This document shows, in pieces, positions 51,159 through 59,772 of a DNA stretch of 64,000 bases. The position numbers and the translations under genes are program-made. This DNA comes from Rubrivivax sp. A210 (GTDB lineage Bacteria; Pseudomonadota; Gammaproteobacteria; Burkholderiales; Burkholderiaceae_C). Where the stretch lies: contig NZ_CAJGBN010000034.1 of the NCBI RefSeq assembly GCF_904426505.1, positions 186,001 to 250,000 of the forward strand. Direction: 5' to 3'. The notes beneath the pieces were generated by a model. The model worked only from the letters and a program-made list of their open reading frames with translations, was not told where the DNA came from and searched no databases. How positions within the stretch are numbered: the first letter of the stretch is position 1; the number at the start of each line of letters is the position of its first letter.

Positions 51159-51920
51159 TCAGCCACGCCCGACGAAGGGCATGCGGGTCGCCATCACCGT
51201 CATGAACAGCACGTTGGCAGAGAGCGGCAGGCGGGCCATGGCCATGAAGGTGTCGACCACGGCCTGCATGTCCATGCGTGCCTCGGGCCGCACGCTGCCG
51301 TCGGCCTGGGGCACGCCCCGCGCCATCTTCTCGGTCATGTCGCTGGCGACATTGCCGATGTCGATCTGGCCCACCGCGATGTCAAAGGGCCGGCCGTCCA
51401 GCGCGGCGGCGCGCGTGAGGCCGGTGATGGCGTGCTTGGTGGCGGTATAGGCCATCGAGCCCGGCCGCGGTGCATGGGCCGAGATCGAGCCGTTATTGAT
51501 GATGCGGCCGCCGCCGGGCTGCTGGGCGCGCATCAGGCGGAACGCACCGGACAGACAGAAAAAGGCGCCGTTGAGGTTGATGTCGACGGCCTGGCGCCAG
51601 GCGGCGGCACTGTACTCGTCGGGCAGGGTATTGGGCAGCGAGACGCCGGCGTTGTTGAACAGCAGGTCGAGCCGGCCGCAGCGCTCGCGCACGTTCTCGA
51701 ACAGCGCCGCCACCGCGTGCTCGTCGGAGACGTCGCAGGGCAGGGCGATGCCGCGTGCGCCGTCGGCGCCTGCTGCGGCGATGGCCTCTTTCAGCGCCTG
51801 GGCGCGGCGGCCGACGAAGACGACCTGCCAGCCCTCTTTCAGCAGGGCGGTGGCACAGGCGCGGCCGATGCCGCTGCCGGCGCCGGTGACGAGGGCGGTT
51901 CGGAGTGTGGAGGTGCTCAT
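51159..51920 (-). CDS. Short-chain dehydrogenase/reductase
   Basis: NAD(P)-dependent oxidoreductase of 253 residues. The Rossmann motif TGAGSGIG is at the N-terminus. NNAG is in LLFNNAGVSLP. The catalytic Ser lies in INNGSISAHAPRPGS, with Tyr and Lys in YTATKHAI. It lies between the dehydratase and FAH-family genes on the same strand. By analogy with the L-fucose and L-rhamnose routes it may oxidise the 2-keto-3-deoxy acid made by the dehydratase, giving the diketo substrate of the hydrolase. Substrate is inferred only. The ATG is at 51920. Confidence 0.9.
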   Translation of the reverse strand: MSTSTLRTALVTGAGSGIGRACATALLKEGWQVVFVGRRAQALKEAIAAAGADGARGIALPCDVSDEHAVAALFENVRERCGRLDLLFNNAGVSLPNTLPDEYSAAAWRQAVDINLNGAFFCLSGAFRLMRAQQPGGGRIINNGSISAHAPRPGSMAYTATKHAITGLTRAAALDGRPFDIAVGQIDIGNVASDMTEKMARGVPQADGSVRPEARMDMQAVVDTFMAMARLPLSANVLFMTVMATRMPFVGRG

Positions 51921-51951
51921 GCAGATATTGTGGCGCTGGCCCGCGTCTTCT

Positions 51952-53688
51952 TCAGTGGTTGTCCTTGGGCACGGTAGACCCGCGCTTGCCGCGCAGGAAG
52001 TCGAGGTCGGCGCCCTCGTCGGCCTGCAGCACATGGTCGATGTAGAGCTTCCAGTAGCCGCTCGTCATGGCCGGCGGCGGCGCCTGCCAGGCGGCGCGGC
52101 GGCGCTCGAGTTCGGCCTCGTCCACATGCAGGTGCAGGCGGCGGCCGGCCACGTCCAGCGTGATCAGGTCGCCGTTCTGCACCAGGGCCAGCGGGCCGCC
52201 GGCCGCAGCCTCGGGTGCGGTGTGCAGCACCACGGTGCCGTAGGCCGTGCCGCTCATGCGGGCATCGCTGATGCGCACCATGTCGGTCACGCCCTGGCGC
52301 AGCACCTTGGGCGGCAGCGGCATGTTGCCGACCTCGGCCATGCCAGGGTAGCCCTTGGGACCGCAGTTCTTGAGCACCAGCACGCAAGTCGCATCGACAT
52401 CCAGGTTCTCGTCGTCGATGCGGCGGTGGAAGTCGTCGCTGTCCTCGAAGACGACGGCGCGGCCCGTGTGCTGCATCAGCGCCGGTGTCGCCGCGCTGGG
52501 CTTGATGACGGCGCCGCGCGGCGCCAGGTTGCCGCGCAGCACGGCGATGCCGGCCCGGGCCTTGAAGGGCTCGGCCATCGTCTTGATGACGCGCGGATCG
52601 AAGTTCTCGGCCGCGGCGACGTTCTCGCCGACGGTGCGGCCATTGGCCGTGACCGCGCCCAGGTGCAGCACCGGGGCGATGGCCTTCATCACCGCGGGCA
52701 GGCCACCGGCGTAGCAGAAGTCTTCCATCAGGTGCTCGCCGCTGGGCTGCAGGTTGACCAGGCAGGGCAGCTCACTCGCCAGGCGATCAAAGTCGTCGAT
52801 GGAAAGTGGCAGGCCCAGGCGGCCGGCGATGGCAATCAGGTGAATGACGGCATTGGTGCTGCCGCCGATGGCCGCCAGCGTGCGGATGGCGTTCTCGAAG
52901 GCCTCGCGCGTGAGGATGGACGAGAGCTTCTGGTCGGTATGCACCATCTCCACCGCACGGCGGCCGGCCTGGCGCGCGATGACGTTGCGGCGGCCATCCA
53001 CCGCCGGGTAGGCGGCATTGCCGGGCAGGCCCACGCCCAACGCTTCGACCATGCAGGCCATGGTGCTGGCCGTGCCCATGGTCATGCAGTGGCCGTGGCT
53101 GCGGTGCATGCAGCTCTCGGCCTCGAAGAAATCGGCCAGCTTGAGCGTGCCGGCGCGCACCTGCTCGCTCATCTGCCACAGGCCCGTGCCCGAGCCCAGT
53201 TCCTGGCCACGCCACTTGCCGTTGAGCATGGGGCCGCCGCTCACGCCGATGGTGGGCAGGTCGACACTGGCCGCACCCATCAGCAGCGAGGGCGTGGTCT
53301 TGTCGCAGCCCATGAGCAGCACCACGCCGTCGATGGGGTTGCCGCGAATGCTTTCCTCGACGTCCATGCTGGCGAGGTTGCGGTAGAGCATGGCGGTCGG
53401 GCGCAGCAGGGTCTCGCCCAGGCTCATCACCGGAAACTCGAGCGGAAATCCGCCGGCCTCGAGCACGCCCATCTTCACCTGCTCGGCCAAGGTGCGGAAA
53501 TGGCTGTTGCAGGGTGTGAGTTCGCTGTAGGTGTTGCAGATGCCGATCACCGGGCGGCCGTCGAACTGGTCGTGCGGCACGCCCTTGCCCTTGACCCAGC
53601 TGCGGTAGGCGAAGCCGTCGCGGTCTTGCCGGCCGAACCATTGCTGGCTGCGCAGATCCTGCGGCTTCTTGCGGGGCGTGTCGGTCAT
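51952..53688 (-). CDS. IlvD/EDD family sugar-acid dehydratase (L-arabonate dehydratase-like)
   Basis: Fe-S dehydratase of 578 residues. The family motifs are NTYSELTPCNSHFRTLAEQV, MGCDKTTPSLLMGAAS (cluster Cys), SCMHRSHGHCMTMGTAST and GGSTNAVIHLIAIAGR. The C-terminal domain has NGRTVGENVA and ARMSGTAYGTVVLH. The N-terminus LRSQQWFGRQDRDGFAYRSW is that of the L-arabonate/D-xylonate/L-fuconate dehydratase group, not of IlvD. It removes water from an aldonic acid to give a 2-keto-3-deoxy acid. It is divergent from the kinase-cupin-regulator set; a FadR-type operator candidate lies in the shared region. Confidence 0.92.
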   Translation of the reverse strand: MTDTPRKKPQDLRSQQWFGRQDRDGFAYRSWVKGKGVPHDQFDGRPVIGICNTYSELTPCNSHFRTLAEQVKMGVLEAGGFPLEFPVMSLGETLLRPTAMLYRNLASMDVEESIRGNPIDGVVLLMGCDKTTPSLLMGAASVDLPTIGVSGGPMLNGKWRGQELGSGTGLWQMSEQVRAGTLKLADFFEAESCMHRSHGHCMTMGTASTMACMVEALGVGLPGNAAYPAVDGRRNVIARQAGRRAVEMVHTDQKLSSILTREAFENAIRTLAAIGGSTNAVIHLIAIAGRLGLPLSIDDFDRLASELPCLVNLQPSGEHLMEDFCYAGGLPAVMKAIAPVLHLGAVTANGRTVGENVAAAENFDPRVIKTMAEPFKARAGIAVLRGNLAPRGAVIKPSAATPALMQHTGRAVVFEDSDDFHRRIDDENLDVDATCVLVLKNCGPKGYPGMAEVGNMPLPPKVLRQGVTDMVRISDARMSGTAYGTVVLHTAPEAAAGGPLALVQNGDLITLDVAGRRLHLHVDEAELERRRAAWQAPPPAMTSGYWKLYIDHVLQADEGADLDFLRGKRGSTVPKDNH

Positions 53689-53750
53689 GGGGCGAGCCTG
53701 GGAGGATGAAGGATTTCCCGGTGGCGCCGCCGGGTCGGCCGCGCATAGTA

Positions 53751-53761
53751 TGGTATGACGA
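53751..53761. promoter_or_regulatory. Candidate FadR/GntR-family operator
   Basis: TGGTATGACGA fits the FadR-subfamily consensus TNGTNNNACNA at every fixed position. It lies 63 bp before the dehydratase ATG and 82 bp before the kinase-like ATG 53843. It is placed where the FadR-type regulator at 54740 could repress both directions. Confidence 0.55.
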
Positions 53762-53842
53762 TTGAGACCCGCAGCCGTGCAAGCCCTAAGGAGCCAGCGC
53801 CTTGGTCCACCCGCTTCCGAGTTCGAGTACGAGGCTGCAGCC

Positions 53843-54325
53843 ATGGGCCTGAATGGCCACGCCACGCCAGCGCTGCCGCTGCACATCGTCGTGATGGGCC
53901 CCAGCGGCAGCGGCAAGAGCACCATAGGCCGGCTGCTTGCCATCCGCCTGGGCCTGCGCTTCGTCGACTGCGACGACATGCCGCCCGCCACCGATGGTGC
54001 CGCCCGCCTCGAGGCCCTGGCGGCCGAGCTCGATGGGGGCGGTGCCGTGCTCGGCTGCACGGCCCTGAAGCGCCGCGACCGCGACCGCCTGCGCCGCGCC
54101 GCGCCAGGGCTGCGCCTGGTACACCTGCATGGCGACGCCGCCTGCCTGGCCGAGCGTGCGCGCCACCGCGACAGCCCCGGCCTGGCGGCGGCCGAGCTGC
54201 CGCGCCAGCTCGAGGCCTTCGAGCTGCCGCAGGCCGACGAGCACGCGCTGGTGGTGCAGGTGGCGCGCACGCCCGAGCTCATCGTGGGCGAGGTGCTGCG
54301 CCGTCTGGGCGTGTTCGATACTTGA
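53843..54325 (+). CDS. Gluconokinase-like P-loop protein with shortened substrate domain
   Basis: Cytoplasmic P-loop protein of 160 residues. Walker A GPSGSGKST follows HIVVM, and CTALKRRDRDRLR matches the GntK segment CSALKKxYRDxLR. The lid/substrate region of gluconokinases, with HPxxN, KMxxGxPLxDxDRxPWL, is missing. FVDCDDMPPATDGAARLEAL runs straight on to the Ala-rich helix. ATG 53843 is chosen; an in-frame ATG at 53762 adds an improbable 27 residues. It leads a probable three-gene unit with the cupin and the regulator. Activity as a sugar-acid kinase is doubtful. Confidence 0.7.
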   Translation: MGLNGHATPALPLHIVVMGPSGSGKSTIGRLLAIRLGLRFVDCDDMPPATDGAARLEALAAELDGGGAVLGCTALKRRDRDRLRRAAPGLRLVHLHGDAACLAERARHRDSPGLAAAELPRQLEAFELPQADEHALVVQVARTPELIVGEVLRRLGVFDT

Positions 54326-54362
54326 GGCGGGCGCATCTGCGCCCTCAGCACAGGACGAGCCC

Positions 54363-54743
54363 ATGGAGTTCACCAAGGTCGTGCTCTATACCGCCGACGA
54401 CGGCCGCGCGAGCTTTCGCGAAGAGTGCGTGCCGCTCACCGAGGGCAAGCCGCAGGCCCGTTTGTCCCCGCTGGCCGCGAGCGGCGGCTACCAGCTCCGC
54501 ATGAGCCCGGTGGGCTTTCGCAGCGAATTCCATTGCACCGAGGTGCCGCAATGGGTGTTCATCCTGGGCGGCCAGATGGAGATCGGCCTGCAGGGCGGTG
54601 GCTCGCGCGTTTTCGGCGCCGGCCAGCACTTCTACTCGGCCGATCTGCTGCCGGCCGGCGCCGCCTTCGACCCCGCGGTACACGGCCACTGGAGCCGGCA
54701 GGTGGGCGATGAGCCCCTGATCACGCTCTTCGTGCGCGGATGA
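54363..54743 (+). CDS. Small cupin-fold protein
   Basis: Protein of 126 residues that fits a single cupin barrel. The first half has FRSEFHCTEVPQWVFILGGQMEIGL, in which H and the E of the usual cupin motif appear. The second half has FGAGQHFYSADLLPAGA. Metal binding is possible but the ligand set is incomplete by eye. It starts 37 bp after the kinase-like gene and overlaps the regulator gene by 4 bp. In sugar-acid clusters such cupins may be isomerases or sensors; no specific role can be assigned. Confidence 0.7.
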   Translation: MEFTKVVLYTADDGRASFREECVPLTEGKPQARLSPLAASGGYQLRMSPVGFRSEFHCTEVPQWVFILGGQMEIGLQGGGSRVFGAGQHFYSADLLPAGAAFDPAVHGHWSRQVGDEPLITLFVRG

Positions 54744-55513
54744 CGGCCAGGAACGTCCTCGGCCAGACGCTGGACCGGCTGGGCGAGGCCATCGTCGACG
54801 GCCGCTATCCCGCCGGCCTGGCGATACCGCCCGAGCCGCTGCTGGGCGGGGAACTGGGCGTGAGCCGCACCGTGGTGCGCGAGGCCGTCAAGTCGCTGGC
54901 GGCCAAGGGCCTGCTCGTCACCGGCCCCAAACTGGGCACGCGCGTGCTGCCCGAGGCGCACTGGAACTGGTTCGACGCCGACGTGGTGCGCTGGAAATCG
55001 CGCAAGGGCTTGTCGCGCGAGTTCCTGCGCGACCTGCAGGAGCTGCGCCGCGTCGTCGAGCCGGCCGGCGCGCGCCTGGCGGCCGAGCGCGCCACGCCGG
55101 CCGACCTGGCCGAGATCGAGGCCGCCTGGGACGGCATGCGCCAGGCCATCACGCAGGGCGGCGACTATGTCGCCCACGACCTGCGCTTCCACCAGGGCCT
55201 GCTGCGAGCCAGCCACAACCGCATGCTGGTGCAGATGGGCCAGGCTCTGGGCGCGCTGCTGCGCACCAGCTTCGAGATCTCGACCCGGCGCGCCGATGCG
55301 CCGGCCTCGTCGCTGCCACTGCACCGCGCCGTGCTCGATGCGGTGCGGGCCGGCAAGCCGGCGGCGGCCGAACGCGCCTGCCTGGTGCTGATCGCCGGTG
55401 CCCAGGCCGACATCGAGGCCGTGCTGGCCTCGCCGCGGCGCCGCCTGCCTTCGCTGCAGGCGCCGGCGGCGCGGCTGAAGGCACGGCCTAAGGCGAGGAT
55501 CGAGCGGGCTTGA
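54740..55513 (+). CDS. FadR-subfamily GntR transcriptional regulator
   Basis: Repressor-type regulator of 257 residues. The N-terminal winged helix carries GVSRTVVREAVKSLAAKGLL, and the all-helical FCD effector domain begins near residue 90. The metal-binding Asp/His pattern is in DLRFHQGLLRASHN and LHRAVLDAVRAG. The W-rich linker HWNWFDADVVRW is that of DgoR/GntR sugar-acid regulators. It overlaps the cupin gene and lies next to the dehydratase cluster, so it probably responds to an aldonic acid or its 2-keto-3-deoxy product. It converges on the thioredoxin-like gene, with a 26-bp overlap of ends. Confidence 0.92.
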   Translation: MTARNVLGQTLDRLGEAIVDGRYPAGLAIPPEPLLGGELGVSRTVVREAVKSLAAKGLLVTGPKLGTRVLPEAHWNWFDADVVRWKSRKGLSREFLRDLQELRRVVEPAGARLAAERATPADLAEIEAAWDGMRQAITQGGDYVAHDLRFHQGLLRASHNRMLVQMGQALGALLRTSFEISTRRADAPASSLPLHRAVLDAVRAGKPAAAERACLVLIAGAQADIEAVLASPRRRLPSLQAPAARLKARPKARIERA

Positions 55514-55994
55514 AGCCCTTGGCCCAGGCGTCCACCGCCTTGGCGTCGGGCGTGCCGGTCACCACGATGGGCGGCGCGCCGGTGGCCGAGAGAAAGACGA
55601 CGTAGGGCACGACGCCGCGCCAGCTGGGGTCGACGCCGTGGCGCAGCGCCGGCGCCTGGCCGTCGAAGGCGAAAAGGCGGCTCACGTTCTGGTAGTGCTT
55701 GTCGTGCAACAAGGCCTCGTCCTGCTCGCCCGGCGCGACGTCGGTGACCACCGCCATCAGCGTGGCGTCGAGCTTGCGCTGGCGCAGCTGCGCGGCGAGA
55801 TCGTTGATGACGCCCGGGCAGTTGGGGCACCAGGTGGCCGAGAACACCACCACCGCCGGCTTGGCGAGCCCGGACTTCAAGCCACGCCAGGTGTCGCGGT
55901 CGAAGGCCTCGACGCTGCGGCCGCCCGCGGCCAGGGCCGCTGTGCAGGCGAGGGTGGCAATCAAGGCCGTGAACTTACGGGACCAGGCGTTCAA
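55488..55994 (-). CDS. Exported thioredoxin-like protein
   Basis: Periplasmic protein of 168 residues with a signal peptide (FTALIATLACTAALAAGG). The thioredoxin fold has active site WCPNC in VVVFSATWCPNCPGV and the cis-Pro segment GVVPYVVFL. The start is TTG 55994, with AAGGAG 8 nt upstream, overlapping the end of the BNR-repeat gene by 20 bp. As the last gene of the DUF2946-TonB-BNR set it may handle metal or thiols in the periplasm. Its C-terminus overlaps the regulator gene on the other strand. Confidence 0.85.
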   Translation of the reverse strand: MNAWSRKFTALIATLACTAALAAGGRSVEAFDRDTWRGLKSGLAKPAVVVFSATWCPNCPGVINDLAAQLRQRKLDATLMAVVTDVAPGEQDEALLHDKHYQNVSRLFAFDGQAPALRHGVDPSWRGVVPYVVFLSATGAPPIVVTGTPDAKAVDAWAKGFKPARSSP

Positions 55995-57243
55995 CGCGGA
56001 CTCCTTGTGTGGTGCGCCAGAGCGCGAGGATCTGCGGGCCGCGCCGGGCTAGCAGCGGGTGGTCGTTGTCGTCGCTGCTGCGGCCCAGCTCGCGCAGCGC
56101 AAAGCTGCGGCCGTCGTCCTGCGAAACCCAGGCGCGCCAGCGCGTGGCCTGGCCGTCGAAGCTGCGCCAGCTGATGGCCACCACATTGCCGGCACTGGCC
56201 ACCGCCGCGTGCTCGGCGCTCTCGTCGGGCAGCGGCCTCACCTCGCCGCGCGGCGTGCCGTCGCCCGCCAGCTGGCCGTAGCGCACGGCTGCCTGGCCGT
56301 CGCGGATGCCGAACCACACGGCGTGGTAGCCGCCGCCAGCGGCCGGGGTGAGGCCGGGGCCATGGTGGGGGCAGGCGTCGATGGCCCAGTGGTCCAGCGT
56401 GGCGCGCACCGGCTCGGCCCGCGGCGGTGCGCTGAGGACGGCAAAGCCGTGGTCACGCTCGTTGGGGGCGTAGACGTGGCGCCAAAGGGCAGCCAACGAG
56501 CCCTCGGGCGTGGGCGCCAGCGCGATGCGGCAGCACTCGCAGCTGTGGTCGGCGAGCTTGATGTCGGGGCCGAAGGTCTGGCCGCCATCGCGCGATTCAT
56601 TGCGGTAGATGGCGGCGCCGCGGTAGTCGACCTTGGGCTTGTGGCGATGGCCGGCGCCGGAGGCCGCCGAGGCCGCCGGGGCGGCGGGCGCTGCCCTTGC
56701 CGCGGCCTCGATGCGCGCCTCGAGGTCGCGCTTGTCTATCCACACCGTGTGCAGCGTGCCCTGGGCGTCGAAGCCCACCGACTCGAAGCGGTGGGTAATG
56801 ATCTGCGGGTCGCGGTGCACCGTGAACGGCGCCGAGAAGCTGCGTCCGCCGTCGTCGGAGCGCAGCATTCGGATGCGCCCGGTGTACGGTTTGGCCAGCG
56901 GCTCGGTGTAGGCGATGACGACGCGGCCCTGCGGCCCGAAGGCCAGCTTGGGCCGGTTCTCGCCGTCGGCGACGATGGTGTCGCTGCCAGTGTCCAGCCG
57001 CCGCGGGGGGGACCAACTGCGGCCCTCGTCGGCGCTGGTCTGGACGAAGAGGTGCTTGTGCTCGTCCAGCGCCGCGATCCAGAGTTCGCCGCCGGGGGCG
57101 AAGGCGGCTCCCATGGCCAGCGGGGGCGGGCGCTTTTTCGCCGCGCCGGGCGCCTGGTGCTGGGCCTGTGCAACTGGCAGGGCCAGCGCCAGGGAGCAGG
57201 CTGCGAACAGAGCGCCGAACTGCCTTCGCGAGAGGGTCTTCAT
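55975..57243 (-). CDS. Exported BNR-repeat (sialidase-fold) protein
   Basis: Exported beta-propeller protein of 422 residues. It has a signal peptide (FGALFAACSLALALPVAQA) with a preceding Arg pair. Asp-box repeats (SxDxGxxW type) are visible: SADEGRSWSPPRRL, RSDDGGRSFSAPF, SRDGGQTFGPD and SQDDGRSFALREL. A metal-like cysteine cluster, SCECCRIALAPT, and HHGPGLTP interrupt the propeller. No sialidase catalytic set is recognised, so glycosidase activity is not claimed. It follows the TonB receptor by 14 bp. The Cys cluster and the DUF2946 gene upstream point to copper. Confidence 0.82.
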   Translation of the reverse strand: MKTLSRRQFGALFAACSLALALPVAQAQHQAPGAAKKRPPPLAMGAAFAPGGELWIAALDEHKHLFVQTSADEGRSWSPPRRLDTGSDTIVADGENRPKLAFGPQGRVVIAYTEPLAKPYTGRIRMLRSDDGGRSFSAPFTVHRDPQIITHRFESVGFDAQGTLHTVWIDKRDLEARIEAAARAAPAAPAASAASGAGHRHKPKVDYRGAAIYRNESRDGGQTFGPDIKLADHSCECCRIALAPTPEGSLAALWRHVYAPNERDHGFAVLSAPPRAEPVRATLDHWAIDACPHHGPGLTPAAGGGYHAVWFGIRDGQAAVRYGQLAGDGTPRGEVRPLPDESAEHAAVASAGNVVAISWRSFDGQATRWRAWVSQDDGRSFALRELGRSSDDNDHPLLARRGPQILALWRTTQGVRVERLVP

Positions 57244-57257
57244 GGCGGGCCTTCCGT

Positions 57258-59651
57258 TCACAGGTCGTACTTCAGTCCCGCGAACCAGGTGCGCTGCGGG
57301 TAGGGGTTGGGGTTGACGTAGTAGCGGTAGTTGCCGATGTTGTTGATGCCCAGCGAGGCGCTCCATTGCGGCGTGATGCGGTACAGCGCCTTGGCGTCGA
57401 AGACGCGGTAGCTGCTGACGGCGCCATAGACATTGGGGTTGGGGTCGTTGTACCGCCCGGTGGTGGTGTTGAGCAACTGCGCGTGCTGGCGGCCGCTGTA
57501 GCGGAAGCTGGCGCTCAGGCTGAGGGCTTCGCTGGCGTGCCAGGTGCCGACCAGGGTGGCGCGCCAGTCGGGAATGCGCGGCTGCCGGCTGCCTTCGAGC
57601 GCCGGGTTGCGGCTGTCGCGCACGATCTGGGAGTGCGTGTAGGTGACGCTGCCATCGAGGTCGAAGCCGCGCCGCACCACATCGCGCAGGTTCCAGGCCA
57701 GTTCGATGCCGTCGGTGCGCACCTTGTCGACGTTCTGGATGCTGCTGATGTTGGGCGTGACCGTGGTGTCGGTCTGCGAGATCAGTGCGTCGCGCTTGTC
57801 CTCGTGGAACAGCGAGGCGCGCAGCAGGCTGCGCCCCAACTCCTGCTTGGCCACCAGTTCCCAGGACACCACCTGCTCGGGTTTGAGATGGGGGTCGTTG
57901 GTGCGGATGCCGCCGGGGCCGTTGAAGGTCTGGAACATCTCGTTCACGGTCGGGTAGCGCACGCCCTTGCCCACCGAGGCGGTCAGCGCCAGACCTTCCT
58001 GCGCCTGCCATCCCAGGTGCAGTTTGGGCGAGAAATCGCTCTGCTCGCGATCGCCGTAGACCAGGTTCTTGGGGTTGGGCGCGGCGTTGGCGGCATTGAA
58101 GTTGCTGCCGCCGAAGGCCTTCCAGGATTCGAAGCGTCCGCCCGCCACCAGGGTCCAGTCGGGGGCGAACTTCCACTCGTCCTGCAGGTACAGCGCCTGG
58201 GTCTGCGTCTTGCCGTAGGAGTTGGTGTTGAGTGTGCCGCCGTCGCCTGCCAGCCAGTCGCTCACGACCGTGGTCACCGAGGCCAGCTCGTAGCGGTCGT
58301 GGTGCAGGCCGAAGCTGATGCGGTGCGCACCGGCGATGCCGCCTTCGCTGCCCTGCCACTGGCCGCGCAGGTCGAGGTTGCTCCAGCCCGTGCCATCGGC
58401 CAGGGTCAGCTGGCCGCCGGGGTGCAACTCGGCCAGTCCGGTGTCATAGCCGTTGGCGGGCGTGGCGCTGCGCGTGACGTCCTTCTTCTGGTCGTAGAGG
58501 CTTGCGATCAGGTCCCAGTCCCAGGCGCCGTGCTTGGCCCTGAGCGAAAGGCCGTGCATCCAGTGCTCGCTCTCGCTGCGGCTGGGTGCGGCGGCCGAGA
58601 CGGTGTAGTCCTGGCCATCGATGCGCACGAACTTGAAGGGATTGGCCAGGCTGGCGCCAGCGTTGAAAACCGTGCGCCCGCTGGCGTCGCGCAGATAGCT
58701 GTCGACCGTGGTGTCGGACTTGTTCTGCCACAGGCCCAGCGTGTAGCTGGCGCTGAGACCTGGCCTGGGGCGCCAGGCCAGCTTGAGCTTGGTCAGGTCC
58801 TGCGCCGTGTGGTCGATGCCGGTTGAACTGACCATGATGCGCGGCCGGCCTGCGGTGTCGATGTCGCGGTAGACCTGCGAGCCGCTGACGTCGGTGAACG
58901 TGCCTGCGGCGGCCGGGGCGCCGGTCTTGGCCGTGGTGTTGCCGAAGGTCTGCGGATGACCGCGGTTGTCCAGGTGGTCCAGCGAGACCCAGTAGGCGAA
59001 ATCTCCCACCGCATCGCCCAGCGAGGCGCTGGCGTGGTTGCCCTCGAAGCTGGCGTTGCTGCCGTACTCCTGGAAGCGCTGGCCGAAGGCGTCCAGGCGC
59101 ACATGGGCCTCGAACTTTTGCGGCAGGCGCGTGGTCATGTAGACCACGCCGCCGGCCGAATTGCCGGGGTAGAGCGCCGAGAAGGGGCCGTAGATGGTGT
59201 CGATCCGCTCGATCTCCTCGGGCGCCACCAGGCCCCAGCGCGGCGCGGTGCTGAAGCTGTTGGCGAGGAAGTTGGACAGCAGCAGGCCATCGGCATAGAC
59301 CGTGGTCTGAGCGCTGGCGATGGAACTGTTGACGCGCATCACCAGCACGCCGTTGCGGTCGCCGATGTAGCGCTCGCGCACATGCATGCTGGGCAGGTAC
59401 TGCAGCGCACCGGCCGTGGTGACGGTGTTGATGCTTTTCTCGATCTGGGTGGCGGTCAGCGATTCGACCGTGGCCGCCACGGGCGCCAGTGCGGCGGGCA
59501 GGCGGCTCTCGCGCTGGCCGGTGACGACGACGACGCCGTCGATGGCCTGGATGTCGGCATCGGCCTCGGCGGCCAGGAGGGCGGGGCTGGCGCCTGCACA
59601 CAGGCAGGCCAGGGCCACGGCGCTGAGCCGGGCAGGAATGGGGGCGGACAT
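57258..59651 (-). CDS. TonB-dependent outer-membrane receptor, probably copper-related
   Basis: Outer-membrane receptor of 797 residues. A signal peptide precedes the TonB box region (DGVVVVTGQRE). The plug domain carries LQYLPSMHVRERYIGDRNGVL and IDTIYGPFSALYPGNSAGGVV. The 22-strand barrel ends RTWFAGLKYDL (terminal-residue pattern slightly atypical, Leu not Phe). AGGAAG lies before the ATG. It is second in a DUF2946 > TonB > BNR > thioredoxin-like operon. In Bordetella the TonB receptor BfrG follows a DUF2946 gene and is repressed by copper, so this is a candidate copper or metallophore receptor. Confidence 0.92.
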   Translation of the reverse strand: MSAPIPARLSAVALACLCAGASPALLAAEADADIQAIDGVVVVTGQRESRLPAALAPVAATVESLTATQIEKSINTVTTAGALQYLPSMHVRERYIGDRNGVLVMRVNSSIASAQTTVYADGLLLSNFLANSFSTAPRWGLVAPEEIERIDTIYGPFSALYPGNSAGGVVYMTTRLPQKFEAHVRLDAFGQRFQEYGSNASFEGNHASASLGDAVGDFAYWVSLDHLDNRGHPQTFGNTTAKTGAPAAAGTFTDVSGSQVYRDIDTAGRPRIMVSSTGIDHTAQDLTKLKLAWRPRPGLSASYTLGLWQNKSDTTVDSYLRDASGRTVFNAGASLANPFKFVRIDGQDYTVSAAAPSRSESEHWMHGLSLRAKHGAWDWDLIASLYDQKKDVTRSATPANGYDTGLAELHPGGQLTLADGTGWSNLDLRGQWQGSEGGIAGAHRISFGLHHDRYELASVTTVVSDWLAGDGGTLNTNSYGKTQTQALYLQDEWKFAPDWTLVAGGRFESWKAFGGSNFNAANAAPNPKNLVYGDREQSDFSPKLHLGWQAQEGLALTASVGKGVRYPTVNEMFQTFNGPGGIRTNDPHLKPEQVVSWELVAKQELGRSLLRASLFHEDKRDALISQTDTTVTPNISSIQNVDKVRTDGIELAWNLRDVVRRGFDLDGSVTYTHSQIVRDSRNPALEGSRQPRIPDWRATLVGTWHASEALSLSASFRYSGRQHAQLLNTTTGRYNDPNPNVYGAVSSYRVFDAKALYRITPQWSASLGINNIGNYRYYVNPNPYPQRTWFAGLKYDL

Positions 59652-59671
59652 GAGTGAACTTCCTTCGATGA

Positions 59672-59693
59672 CGGCACGCGCTATCGCGTGCCG
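59672..59693 (-). promoter_or_regulatory. Hairpin between DUF2946 gene and TonB receptor
   Basis: Perfect 9-bp stem CGGCACGCG/CGCGTGCCG with a 4-base loop, 21 bp before the TonB-receptor ATG. It lies in the 121-bp gap where copper-controlled Rho termination would act in the Bordetella model. It could be an attenuator or RNA-stability element. Confidence 0.45.
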
Positions 59694-59772
59694 CCGCCCC
59701 TTTTGCGCGGAGCAAGGGGCGGCACTGACCAGGGCGGGGCCGCAGGCACTGGGCCGGCGGCGACGGGCGGGG

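Noticed and set aside
57258..59651. Assignment of the TonB receptor to siderophore uptake
   Set aside because: The DUF2946 leader with CxxC/RAPP and the Cys-rich BNR partner favour copper; no siderophore genes are near.
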